Assembly: GCA_002270565.1 (NCBI GenBank)
Contig: NQMI01000022.1
Location: forward strand, 186,001 to 250,000
Source: Stenocarpella maydis
Lineage: Eukaryota > Ascomycota > Sordariomycetes > Diaporthales > Diaporthaceae
Length of the DNA stretch: 64,000 bases
Direction of reading: 5' to 3'
Under the pieces are notes generated by a model. That model saw only the letters and a program-made list of their open reading frames with translations. It ran no database searches and was not told the DNA's origin. Shown one piece after another: positions 34,851 to 47,237 of the stretch; the stretch's first letter is position 1; every line of letters starts with the position of its first letter. A program made the translations under genes and the position numbers.

Positions 34851-37800
34851 TTAAGGCTTGGCCACCTGCTCCTTGCGGAAGAACTTGAAGTAGCCAAAGG
34901 GAATGATCAGCTGCATAATCAAAGCAACCCAGAACCACGCCTTGCTGATCCCAGGCATGATGCCTTCAGAGAAATCAGGGAAAACATCCCCTGGACCTAT
35001 CTTGTCCGGCGCCGTTGCCCTTGCCAGGATCGTCGCAATGCTCCCCAGGACCTGAGCACCGACAAGCGTGGCGGCCACGTGCTGCCTGGTCAGGGTCAGG
35101 AGCAACACCATCCCGATGCCGACGCCCTGTATGGTGTCCAGGACACCCAGCCAGAGCCAGAGGATCCTCGACACGACCGCCGAGGCCACGGCGCCCCCGA
35201 GCCAGGGGAGGTAGAGCCCGATGCCCGACGTGCCCCAGAGCATCTGCGCCCACCTCGGCGCGCCGAGGCCGACCGAGAACATGGGCACGATCCACGGGTG
35301 GCTCCGGCTGAACTTGGACAAGACCCAGAGCAGCAGCGTCCACACGCCCACCAAGAACCCGATGGCGAGGAGCACGGCCGACCAGCCCGGGATGTACCTC
35401 GACGAGAAGAGGAACTGCCAGTTCCGGCCGTACGGCGCGCTGAGCCAGTAGTTCTGGACCACGACCGCGAGGAAGAACCACGGCACGACGTGGCGGCGCA
35501 TCAGGGACTTGTAGAAGGAGGGTATATAATCCGGGGACTGCCTGTAGTAGTCCGGCAGCCCCACGAAGAGCACGGCCCCGACGAGCCACATGAGGACCGC
35601 GACGGGCAGTGCAATGACGAGGAGGACGGGGACGGCGCCCCCGGCGATGGTGCCGCTCGTGGGCCCGCCGCCGCCCTGCCCGTTCAGGACAGAGGCCCAG
35701 TACCACAGCGCCACGAGGTAGAGCTGCTGGATGCCCTGGATGACGCACGCGCGGAAGATCCACGTGCTGATCGGGGAGCCGCCCTCGTCGCCAAAGTTGA
35801 CCGCGAAGAAGATGCTGCCGGTCGACGCGCCGGCAGCGTACAGGCACGTGGCGAACGACTGGACCACGTCGCGGCCGCCGCCGGTGGGTACGAAGGGCGA
35901 GATGCCGACGAGGAGGAATGCAAGCCCGTACAAGAACCAGGGGAGGGACAGCGTGTAAAGGGACTGGAAGCGCCGGTAGATGAACCACCAGAGGATGGAG
36001 GTGATACCGTACGTCCCTGCCACTATGTACAGTTTGGTGGCTGTTTGGCTCACCTCGCCCGTCAACAGGACGACCTGGTAGCTGTTGGCTGAGAGAATCT
36101 GGCCCAGACCGAGGAGGAAAGAGTAGATCGGCCAGTCGCCGAGACGGATTTGAAGAAGCCTGGAGCAGTGAATTAGCGAGACTGTATCCGGCCGAAGAAC
36201 TGATGTCGGTGTCTAGGGTACTCACTTCTTGAGGCCTTTGGGCGGCTTGTAGCCGGAGCCCAACAGGAACTCATCGTCTCGGCCGGGGTCCGATGCCCTG
36301 GCATTGAACTCGTCGACATCGTCGTCATCACTGGGCGCGATGCTGTTGTAGCTTACTGTCCGAGAGTTGCGGCCCCTGGACAGCCTGTTGGGCATGCGAC
36401 TGGCACTGGGGCTTCGAGACCGGCCCAGCTTAGCCTCCTTGAACCTCTTGAACCATTCCCTCTCCGACCTGGTCAGATAATCCTCGATGCAGAGCTCGTT
36501 CTCACTTTTCTTCACAGTGAGGCCCGCAAGCTTTTGTTCAAATTCCCGATAGTACTCCCCGGTGCTGTCATTGAAGAACGGGTCGACCTTCTGCAATTTA
36601 TAATCAGTCCTCTCGCCGACGACATCGACGACCGAGAGAGCTGAGCTGTTGCGGTGGTTTATGAAGGCATGGCCAACTGTCAAGTTGTTCGAGTTCGCAG
36701 GAAACTGCGCCTGTGAGGTGCCGTAGGGTGCCATCATGCGGAACGCGAGATTGTCCACGCTCTCGCGGGGCGTATCGCGATACGGACCATCACCAACGAG
36801 ATCACTGTACGCATTCTGGCGATGATTGCCGTCTCCAGGTCTGTTCACAACGGTGCTCATGGAAGCTAGGCTATCGAAGGACGAGCTGTTCCCAGAGTCC
36901 TCGGTAGAGTAGAAGGGGTTCGGCGGAAGAAGACGATCGGCCGCACCCGGCTCGGGCTCGATGATCTGGGGTGAAGGCTGAGAGGGCGAGCGTGAACGGC
37001 TCTCACGACCCATTATCGATGGGGGCTGTCCCGGAGATTCAAGACGAGTGGCGAAAAATGGAAGGGAAACGCTCGAGGCTCGTGACCCACGTGAGCTGGC
37101 AGAAAGGGACATAAAAGCCGATGGCGGAGGCGTTGGTCCCGACTCATCCGAGTGTCTCGCATTTGCCGCTTCCAGGTTGATTCTTGAAGGGGCTTTGAGG
37201 AGGGGGCCACTGGTGATCCGCTTGTTTTTCCGCGCCTCCCTGTTGTGTAGGCGAATGGCCTCAGATTGGAGCTTCTCAAGGTCGTGCAGCCACTGCGCAA
37301 CGGGGAAGCGTTGCTTGGCAGACCATGCCCTCATCTGGACACGGTCCTTGGTCTTGCACTCCAGTGCGGCTACGATTGCTCCGCGGAACTGATGAAGCAG
37401 GTGGCGGGGAGTGGTCGATTCGATCGTGTACCAGAAGCCAGGCATCTGTCCGAGACCGCCCACACGAGCGCCAACTCCAAGGGCTCCCTTTCGACCAAAC
37501 TCAACGGCCACAAGCCCGAATGGTTCATCTCGTGAAGGTATGAGGGCAAACTCTGCGCCACTAAAAATGTACGGAGGCAAAGACGTAAACTCGGGCTTGC
37601 TGTAGACTCTTTTCGGATACTTCTCCATAAGTTTGGCCAGTTTGAGCGCAGCGAACTTACCATAGAGATCGATGACAGGCCCAACGCAGATCAGCTGGGT
37701 CTTGGGGTGTTTCTCTAGGATAGACGGAAATATGTCCGCAATAAGATCCACTCCTTTCTGGAGGCTCCATCGACCAACGAAGACGAAAAGCTCGGCAGTA

Positions 37801-40800
37801 GGGTCGACTTCGAGGCCAGCCCACTCCTGGGCTTGCTTGCGGAGTGCGCCGCGTTTAGACTCGGATTCTTCGTCTATCGTGGGCTTCGTGATATTGCCAA
37901 GCTCAATGCTGGACCACGCAGCATTGTCTGTCGGATCGGGGTTCGGCAATTGTCCAATTTTTGATAGCCCCCAGAAGATGGGGTATCGTGCGTATGACCG
38001 GTCGCCGTATTTCTTGGAGACACCAACAGCACCGAATCCTTTCTGATGCACTCGGATATAGGAGGCTCCTGCGTGAAGGAGATTGAAGACTGATCCGAAC
38101 TGCACGTATTCCTTGACGATCTCTGGGTCGAGGTTGAAAACCGAGCAGACTTCCCTGTTCTCTTCTGGGTTTCGCATAGGCCACATTCCCTGGAATTCAG
38201 CGTTATGAAGACTCAAGGCGCAAGGAATCGTCCGTTCAGGGAGGAGGTACAATGGTGCCGCGGCCCCATGGTAATCGTTGATATGGTAGAGATCGACTGG
38301 AAACCGCTTTATAGTCTCAGCAATGCAGTAATTCCACGCGCTGTAGTAAATTGCTGACTCCATATCGTCCATTCTCGGCGGGTAGGGATCAGCTTTAAAT
38401 TGCTTCCGGAAGATGGGTGCATCCAACAGCACATAAGTGATATTGTTCACCCGGTGGTATTGACACTCCACCTCGTATTCTTTGCCCATAATCACCGGGA
38501 AGAAGCTTTCCGCCCGCTGATCTATCGGGTATTCTATCCCTGAGACACAAGGGACAACCCATATCAAGTCCTGATGCTCAAGCGCCTTGCCCATGAGCTG
38601 AGCCATGACTCCGAGACCACCAATTTTGATCTTGATGTTCCAGTCGTCGATATTATACTCCATCGTCGCGATGATGACGGTGCGGCGTTTGATGGCCACG
38701 GCACCGGCTCCAACGTCGCTCATCTCCATGCTGTTGCTGTCGCGGGGCTTCCGGAAGTCCTCATAGGACAGGCTCGACAGTCGGCTCGCAGCCTTGCCAA
38801 AGGGCGACCTGCCGCGGCGCTTGAAGCCAATCTTGTTCACCTTGACCTTGTAGAACGATCCCATGAACGTCCATATGGCAAAGAGACCGCCGACGATAGG
38901 GAGCACGGCGAGGAGAATGAACAAGATGATTTGGATCCACCAGTTGCCCTGGGGCTCCATCACGAACTTGAGGGTGTTGTCGTTGAAGCGTAGCTTGTAG
39001 CTGAGTGCCGAGCCTGGCGGTCGTGAAGAGATGTTGAAGAAATTGGGCGTCAGAGCGGTAGGTGCAAGGCGATCTGCGATGCCATCGTTATCCACATCTC
39101 CCAGAATGTAAGTCTGATCTGGCTTGCCGTCCGGATTCATGCCCCAGACATTAAGTTGGATGCGTGACGGCCATTCGTCCATCAAGTGCATCTCCCAATC
39201 ACCATCGCCCTTAACGGACATCTTGTTTTGGATGCCTGCATCGAAGCCAAATTCGTTGAAACCTCCCATCACGAAGAGATGGGGGAAGCGATTGGTGCTT
39301 GTGGTGGTGGAGGCCCTGCGGGACAGGCGGCTGCCGGAGTCGGGAACGGCATCTCCTTGTTGAATGATGCTGGATGATCCAAGGGGTGAAGAAAAGTACT
39401 GGACCACGATATGGTCATTTGACCAGGCCTGTTCGGAAGTCCCTTCCCAAGGAAGCTCCTTGATCTGTTGCCTACCCCCCGTGTACGGCTGCCACTCGCT
39501 CCAAGACGATCCCCAATTTGTCGAGTATCTCCATGAGGATGCGCCTGCGGCCTGGTGATTAACAAAGAAGCCGCTCCCAGACTTGGTAAAGAGCGAAGTC
39601 GAGTAGTTCGCCACCATGGGCCACACAACTGGGTTGTCGACCGAGCCCACTCGGACCAAGAACTTGTCAGTCGAGATAGTGCTTTCTTTCCCACCATATG
39701 CGGGAGCGTCCTTGACTATGATCGAGTGGACACCGTCCTGGACGTTCTGAAGTGTCGCAGACCAGCGCCATTTCGAGCCGATAGCACCGACATAAGGCGG
39801 CTTTTCATCATCCGAAAGGGTAGTGCATTTCACAGTGGCGTTGTCGATTTCGGCATTTCCAGCATCCCCCTCTACAAGCGAGGAGATAGTGATCGACTCT
39901 GTTACTGCGCCGCAATCCATCTCACGCGAGAAGGAGAAACTAACATCGAGTGCCCCCTTCATATCTGCTGAATCAACAGAGATGTCGTGCCCGGGCGCAA
40001 ACTTGGTGATCATCGGAGGGGCCTCTTTCCAGTCTTCCTTCTTCACGTAAGCCCGGAACTCAAAGGGAGCCATCGTGATCTCAGACAGACATCCGCCGGT
40101 CTTCTCAGAGCCGGCGAAGCCAAAAGACTTGGGGGAATCCTCGAGCTCGATCTCATCGTAGGGATAGAACAAGTTCTTGAGCTCTGCCTTGGCGTCGAAG
40201 GGAGAGAAGAATGCTGTCTCGTTCTTGCTGCAGTCGAAATTGTACTCTGTGTCTGAATCGCGGTTGTGGTAGACAAACCAGACGGGGTCTGAGGCAAACT
40301 GCCCTTGCACGGTGGGGAAGAATGCTCGGGCAACACTCCAAATACCGCGTTCAGTACGTGTGGTGCTTCCATCCAGCAATGTCAGGTCGGTTTGGTTCGA
40401 CAGCTGCTGAACCAGCCAGCCTTCTGAGAGCGTCTCATAATTCTCCCGCATTGCGTACATGGCTTTCAATATATTTCTCGTCGGATGGCTGGGATCTCGG
40501 TGATCTCGTGGAACTCCGTCGTCCTCACAGCCCCGTCGGCCTTGGTTTATGGGCCAGTTCGCGTACTGCGAGCTTCCTAGGCTGTAGCAGCCGTGCATCT
40601 TCCACGCTGGTGCAGGGCTCATTGGCTGACGACCAAAGATGTAATTGTCCGCTGTGCTGTCCATGATGTAGAGGTTCTGCTCCTGACCATAGTAAATCAA
40701 AGGAATACCGGGCAAGAACAGGGTTGTGATGAAGAATCCCAGCAGTTCTCTCTCGGTTCCTTGGGTGATCGCTGGCCATCGAAAATTGTCTTGCTGTAGA

Positions 40801-42612
40801 AGCGCGTTAGCATGTTGGCTGGGCCACGAAATACTTTAAGCGTGGGAAGTTTGCTCCTTCAGGGGTTGGCAGGGTAGAAGGCTGGTCTGGTGGGACACGC
40901 CCATTAATGGGCTACTAACGTTTGTAACCCCGTACATATGGCGCGGGTCGAACTTCCCAGAATTTGGGTTTACTAGATCATTAGTGAGAATCATTTGGTT
41001 GGTGGCGTTCACCCAGTCAAGCGGAAGATCATAGCCAGCCTCAAGATTACCACTCATGCCGAGGAACCTTGTAAGGTAGTGGTAAACAGAATAATGGAAA
41101 GCTGCAGAATCGAGAGCGTTCTGGCCTTTCTCACGGAGGAAGAAGTCGGACTCGCTCTCCTTGCCGGTAAGATTCATCGCTGTGGGAAGATCCTCTGGTA
41201 GTTGGTCCGGCTGCCTGCCTCTGCCATAATAGATGGAGCTGAGCGTGTTGCCAGGCGTGAGTTCGCCTGGAAGGAAGAAGTTTTCTTTGCCAACCCTGGC
41301 TGCACAGTCACGCATTGCCGCAGAGAAGTTGCCTTGGGCATCCACTGTCACTTGGGCGGCCTTGTCGAACCGAAAGCCGTCGATATCGAGCATAGTGATG
41401 AGCAGACAGGAAAAATTCTCCAGGCGCATGCGCACGGAAGGTATCCAGTCCCTGAGGCGGTCCTGTACAGAGGCGAATTTTGTGATCTGACGTTGGTAGT
41501 CTGGGTGGACTCCAAACGCTTCGGTGTCTCCATACTGATCGAAGTCTGAGTCGAAGCATCCCTGTAGCAGCCGGGAGTTAGCTTTTAGGGAACTGAGAAA
41601 GAAGTCATATTCGAATAGAGAATTAAATAGGCCATTGGCCATGGGTTGTAAGATATATGCTCTGGGAAGGAACTTCTTGTTCCCAAGCGGGTTATGTATA
41701 TCTCCTGAGGCTGCTTACCTTAAACCGATCTCTCTCAGCTTTATCAATGGGGAGACCTGTTTCGTTCCAAAATCGGGGGTATTCGCAGGTCTCGTTGTAT
41801 TCGTTACCAAAGATGAAGTCGTGGTACTGCCTCTCCGTCTTGTACAACACTTTGTACTCGTCTGTCTTGAAAGGCGCAGAAGTATTAAGGTGGCCTTCGA
41901 AACCGATAAGGTCACCCAGACTGGGATGCGGGAAAGACAGTCAGCGAGCGCATAGCATCATCTCGGGATTTGGTTTACTCACGTAGCCATTGTGTTATCC
42001 ATCACCACGTACATCCCTCTCGAGTGAATTTCATCAATCGCTTTCTGCCATAATGTGATGTTGCCAAAGTGGGCATCTAGGAGTGTCAAATCAAGTGGCT
42101 AAAGAGGAGTTAGAAACCGTAGGCTCTAGTGGTGGTATGAGTGGACGGATAGACGGACCGAATATGCGTCTGCTCCCCATGGTTGGTTTATAAAAGGCGA
42201 GCCGGCAATGTAGATCCCCTGAGAATTTATCAATATTTGGAATGGAGGTTTGTGGTTATTTCATTCACCGCACCTTGATTCCCATGCCTTGGATGTAATC
42301 CAGAGAATCAACCAAGCCCTGAATGTCACCACCGTGCCTGAGCTGTGTACTCCAAACATCTTGCTCGAAAAGAGTACCATTGGCGTTATCATTGGACGGA
42401 TCCCCATTCACCCATTTGTCGAGCATCACGGTGTAAAATGGAAACCTCCAGTTGTCCGGAGACGGATGATATGTGTGGCCATTGCGTTCACCGGAATAGT
42501 CCAGAGGACTCACTGCTTGTTGGTTGGTGTTCAAGTTGTACTCAACATAAGCCTGGTCATAGCGAAGAGCTTGGGCCAACGGGGCCGCGAGCAGGAGGTG
42601 GAAGAGAGACAT
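34851..42612 (-). CDS. ags1: Cell wall alpha-1,3-glucan synthase, 2411 aa
   Basis: Makes and matures alpha-1,3-glucan at the plasma membrane. Exons: 42274-42612, 42159-42218, 41983-42098, 41719-41920, 40920-41561, 36226-40793 and 34851-36159; introns are 55-157 bp and all phases agree. A signal peptide (MSLFHLLLAAPLAQA) precedes an extracellular GH13 amylase-like domain to about residue 540, with putative acids Asp305 (DGFRFDKA), Glu339 (FFLPGE) and Asp455 (VTNQD). A beta-rich spacer leads to one membrane helix near 1070-1090. The cytosolic GT5 glycogen-synthase-like domain follows, with KIGGLG near 1180 and PSRDEPFGLVAVE near 1540. After a Ser-rich linker, the last exon encodes about ten hydrophobic helices thought to export the polymer. 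Length equals the family norm and there are no internal stops. Paralogue identity within the AGS family cannot be told. Confidence 0.95.
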
Positions 42613-45600
42613 GGCAGTAAACGCCAGGTGCTCTGAGTGGGCAAAGAAAAGGAAGGCTTCCACGAAGGGGGAACGTGGGGGGATGTACAACGAGAGAAAG
42701 GCAACGAGAGACGACGCACTAAGATTTGGGGAAAGGATATCACATCAATCACATCCAGATTCATGGTGGATTCAAGGATATATACGCTTTGCCGGAGGGT
42801 GTCTCGATAGACAAGGCAGATTGGTCACCCTGGAGGCAGCGGTCTGACTGCAAGCCACAAGAGAGGCTGAACATTGGGCTTATGAGCCTAGCGTCCCATC
42901 TATGGCTGTGAAGTACCAAAAGGAACATGGGAGCTTAGGAGAAGACTCAGTAGGCACCCATACTTGTGCCCCATCGCTTGACCTTAGCGGCTGATGGGTG
43001 ATGATGACTCTAGCCCTGCCATCATCCGCGCCTGGACCAACAAGAGCTTTCTTGTTGGTGAGCCAATGGGGCTCGTTGGCGCGAGACAGCAGTCATCAGG
43101 GCCCTATCCAGCCATTCTGGGCAAATAAGAGATGTGAGCCTGAACAGGCCAGAGGCCCAGCCTCGCCTTCTGGTGATAAGTGACGACGTGACCAACTCAT
43201 TTGCGTGTACAATACTCTCTCAAAGGTCTTCTCGATGTTGGTGTGATGTACAAGGGTGAGCAAGGTGGTGTCCCGAAAGTGGCTTCCGGATATAGAAACA
43301 GAAGCAACCATGCGAGCAACATAACCTTGAACGAACGCCCCAGGGCGCTTGGTCTCCATGGCCCATCTCAGTTCGAGCTGCTGCTGGAGGTGTGGGTACC
43401 GCCAACGGGAGGAGGCATTGCGCGGAAGACGGTATAGCCGTGGGTGATCACTGGTCAGACAAACCATTCCAAGAAGCGGAGCGATGTTTGAGGCCCAGAA
43501 TTAGGCGGGCGGGCACTTACAGGAACCCAGGCCGGTCGCAGGGTCCAGCATGCATGTGTCTAGACTGAGTGACTAGTCGATTGTAGGGCTGTGTTTCCCC
43601 GTTTCTGAGGCTGAAGGCGACTAGCACCAGCATCATGGGAATAAGAGCTTGGCGAGCTACTCAGCCGATACCAGCCATGTATCTTGCTCTAACCTGGTCC
43701 GATATAGTGAGTAGCCATTGACTGGGGGTGCATTGGACATGAAGCGAGGTGTAAGTCCATAACGACTGCCAAGTCTACTCAGTATGTAGGTTATGTCTGA
43801 TGTATTTGGAGCGCGGGGGGGGGGTGTTATGGATTCTCGATGCTTACACCCAGCACCACTGATGCCATTTCCTACAGAGGTACTGATAAGACCGACCCGA
43901 AAAGCAAGTAACCGATGCATAGATCACCAACAGTCCAGTGCAGGACTGCGTGTTTGACGCGCGGATGCTCGCACAGAGCATGCGTGTACCGAGCAACCGC
44001 CATGTAGATGCTGCGCAAGGATATTGTAGGCGCGTGGTCGCCTGCGGTCTTTGTTTACTCCGGCTCAAGTGTCTTCCGCTTGATGAGCAGAGCAGCATGA
44101 TGGCTCAGCCAAGGCGCCAGGTAACTACATCCTGAAGAGAGCGTGGGATGTCCCCAGCCCCAGCCCCAGCGATTCGGTGTGGGCATTGACGTTGGCGTCG
44201 CCACCTGCGTCCGGCCTTGGGCTGACATTGAGCTGGCGGAGGAAGGGACTCCTCACGGCCCTCTGGCCGCAGCATGTCCCGCAGAATGGCGCCAGTGGAC
44301 CGACTTCATCACCCCCACCACGGCTAATAAACAGCGTGTTTGCCAGGGACAGGCCATGTTGGGGGGTGTCAGCATCAGCTCCGGCACTGCCCAGGGATCC
44401 AGCCCATCGCTGCTGGTCGGCCGCCATGTGGATGCCGTAGAAGATGCCAAGTTTTCAAATTCGGTTGCAGACTACGGTGGAAGTAGATCCTATGGCGAGA
44501 TTAAAAAGCGGCCCAGTATGGCCAAGGGGCAAGAGAGTTGGTGAGCGGAACTGGACTGAGCTGAAGAATGATGCGATGTCGTTGGAGTGAGGAGACGCCA
44601 AGGAGCTGCAGTGCTTGTCTCTCAGGGTCTCGCCCCGGCCCCGAGTGCCTAAATTGCTTAGCATCAATCACAAGGACAAGGGTATATGCATACTACCGAC
44701 ACAGCAGGCAGAGAGCCTTGTCATTGCTCTCACAAAACGCATGTGCTGCCGGTCACGAGAGATAATGTGCAAGGGACGCCAACGACGGTGTCCACCAAAT
44801 GGACTGTCATGTGCTCGAGACGGGCATATATGAACGGGCATCTGGTCCTGATATCTTGATATCTATCCAACAATGTAACCCTTCCGGGCTCCCGTGGCCG
44901 CCGTTATCTAGACGACCTGGTGTCTCCCGAAGGATTTCTCATCTCCTCATGCCCCCCTCATCATCGATGCACGGATGTCGTCCAGGCAGCTCAACGAGGC
45001 CCTGATTCTGCAGCAGCCACTGATGCAAAAAGCAGGACCAGTTGGGTAACATCCATCGGCTTACCATCGTGCTGGTCGCCATGAGTAACCACACAGCATT
45101 CATCAGCGGTGACACCGCAGAGCCTCAGCATCTTGTTGCTCCTACCTGCACATACACACCTGCGGGCGCATCACCTGCCATCCTGTCCAGTGGAGGCCGA
45201 TGCCGTACCAACTTTGGAAGATGGCCCACCTTAGGATGCGACCCAAGGAATGACGCATGGCTTCTGCGCGTGCTGTGGCTTTACTGAGGGCTCCGTCTGA
45301 CATCAGCAGGCCATGCCCGCCCGCGATGCTCAAGCCCGCCTTTCTGCAGAACAAAGGCTCCTCGGCGACCGCCTGAGAAAGCAAGTGCTTACCAGCCGCT
45401 GTATTGCGGGTTATGAGGCCTCAGACGCCGGGCTCGCCGTTTTACTCCTCCGGTCCTTGCCCTGGGCGAGGGGCTGTCTTGTTGTCATTGTTCTTGCCTT
45501 GGGAGATAACACTACTTCGTGGAAGCCTAGATCGATCTGATCATGAACAGTGCATAACAGAAAATAATCAGAAGCCTAACTGGGGGCTCCATCGCCAGGA

Positions 45601-46196
45601 TGTAGTCAGTAACCACGAAGTCACATATGAGGGGCAGCCACACTTCAGAGATGCGGATGCATCCACTTTCCTCCTCAGTTCAATAGGAGGCCCTGTTTCG
45701 CGGGTCAGGGGCCAGTTTCGACGTAATAATATTCCTCATCGTCGGCCGCCAGTTTCACATGCGCTGCTGACATGGCCGATCGTTTGCGCGGACAGTTCAG
45801 TGTACACGCTCTGGCCTCAGCTGTGGCGCCTGAGCTGGAGAGCACAGTGGGTTGCACAACTGCGAAGTGGCTGTGCTTCTTCCGCGCGCTTGTTTCGGGC
45901 GGGCCTGGGGACGTTCACCTAGGCTCTACTATTTACGGAGTGCTGATCAGTTTCCCGTTTTGCTTACATCTGCCATACAGCAGGTATAATACCCGCGAAG
46001 GCCCGTGGTCTACGGATGGGGAACCAGTGCACCAGCTTATCACAAAGGCAGGATGCCTCAGCATCTTATAAAGCACCATGCCGCTTGAATAATGTATGAT
46101 ACTATACTGCGATGGCCAAGGTCGCAGAGACCTTCAAGCAAGCGGCATCACTGACCCCCTCAGGAATCACAAGCCCATCCGGACGTCCTCAAGCCC
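42613..46196. other. Gene-free stretch, 3.6 kb
   Basis: This holds the glucan synthase promoter side and the 3' side of the acetyltransferase gene. Frames up to 172 residues occur but none looks like a known protein and none shows convincing splice partners. A long upstream region is plausible for a regulated wall-synthesis gene. Confidence 0.55.
42778..42784 (-). promoter_or_regulatory. TATA-like element of the glucan synthase gene
   Basis: TATATAT on the minus strand lies about 166 bp upstream of the proposed ATG at 42612. Position and sequence fit a TATA box; no other candidate is closer. Confidence 0.4.
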
Positions 46197-46840
46197 TTAG
46201 CCACGGTGGTAGTTGTCCTTTGCCTCCTCGAAATAATGTGCCATCTCCATCCCTGAGTTGTGGTAGCCACACTTGACGTAGAATGGTTCGTTGTGAGGGC
46301 TACAATTGAGAATGTTCTTGTAGCATCCGACATTCTTGCCTATCGAGTCCAGGGCCTGGATCATTTTCAGGCCCAGGCCTTTGCCTTGAAGTTCTTTGGC
46401 GATGGCGATTTCTTCCACGTGCCCAACAAGTCCTCGGCTATGAATGCTGAATAAGACAATGAGCTTAGGGGCATTTCCGCTAGAAGTAAAGGTGCTGGGC
46501 GGCCTTTCTTCTTTTTTCCTTGGGGAGGGGGTGCGGGGCGGTGCTGGTAACACACGTACAACTTGCGCTCCACAACCAACGACCCTGTGCCTACAATGCG
46601 ATCTTCACGCTCGAGGGCCAGCAGGTAGTAAGTCCCGGTTGCCTTGGACATTTCATCATAGCGGCTGTTCCACTCTTCCTCGGTGAGATCACCAACCCAA
46701 GTCAGGACTCTCAGGCAGTCTAGGTAGCCTTTCTTGAAGTCTTGCCGCTGCAGAGGGCGGACGGTGAAGCCCGTCGGCAGGGAGGATACAACTTCAGGGG
46801 CAATGAGAGAAGGGGAGAACAAGGGCTCATGGTCTGCCAT
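46197..46840 (-). CDS. gna1: Glucosamine-6-phosphate N-acetyltransferase, 176 aa
   Basis: A GNAT-fold enzyme that acetylates glucosamine 6-phosphate with acetyl-CoA in the UDP-GlcNAc pathway, feeding chitin, N-glycans and GPI anchors; cytosolic. Exons are 46560-46840 and 46197-46446 with a 113-bp intron (GTACGT donor, TTCAG acceptor); the split codon TT|C gives Phe94. Family landmarks are all present: FTVRPLQRQDF, GTGSLVVERKF, the beta4 strand GHVEEIAIA, the acetyl-CoA pyrophosphate loop QGKGLGLKMI, the YKNILNCS segment, and the C-terminal FYVKCGY. Length is slightly above the 159-residue yeast enzyme because of a short N-terminal extension. It diverges from the FAD oxidase gene 397 bp away. 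Identity is firm. Confidence 0.94.
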
Positions 46841-47237
46841 TTTTGCAACAAAGAGTGGCTCGGTCGCTCAGCTATGTCAGAAAACAGAGAGCTTCTAATT
46901 GGGCTCAAGTACGGGATTTTCAGGCGAGTGCTCGTCCTGTTGGCAGGACGTTGCCCGGCTCTTTTGCCGGCTCCATGCCGGATAAGCGCTTGCTTCATTG
47001 GGGAATAGCCTCTGCTACTTGCAGCGGCTGACAGAAGGCTAGGTTTAGTATTCTCTACTGAGCAATGCGATCGACGCACCGCAACGTCGATGTCATCCAT
47101 CTGTAATCCCGTTTCTGGTCGTGATCCCAAAAGTTCTTGCTGTGGTTGCTTCCACTGCCATCGAATGCAACCTAGGGATTCTCTTATAAGCTCTCCTCAG
47201 CAACGTTATGACTTGACGTTGTCTTGTATCCTGGAAA
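46841..47237. promoter_or_regulatory. Divergent promoter, gna1 / FAD oxidase
   Basis: This 397-bp spacer between two start codons must carry both promoters. No clear TATA box or known factor motif was identified. Confidence 0.5.

Noticed and set aside
35079..36092. A 337-codon frame on the plus strand
   Set aside because: Antisense shadow of the last exon of the glucan synthase gene.
36100..36225. Possible frameshift at the last exon junction of the glucan synthase gene
   Set aside because: Recounting showed three, not four, A/T residues in the short run; the phase of both exons then agrees and the frame is continuous.
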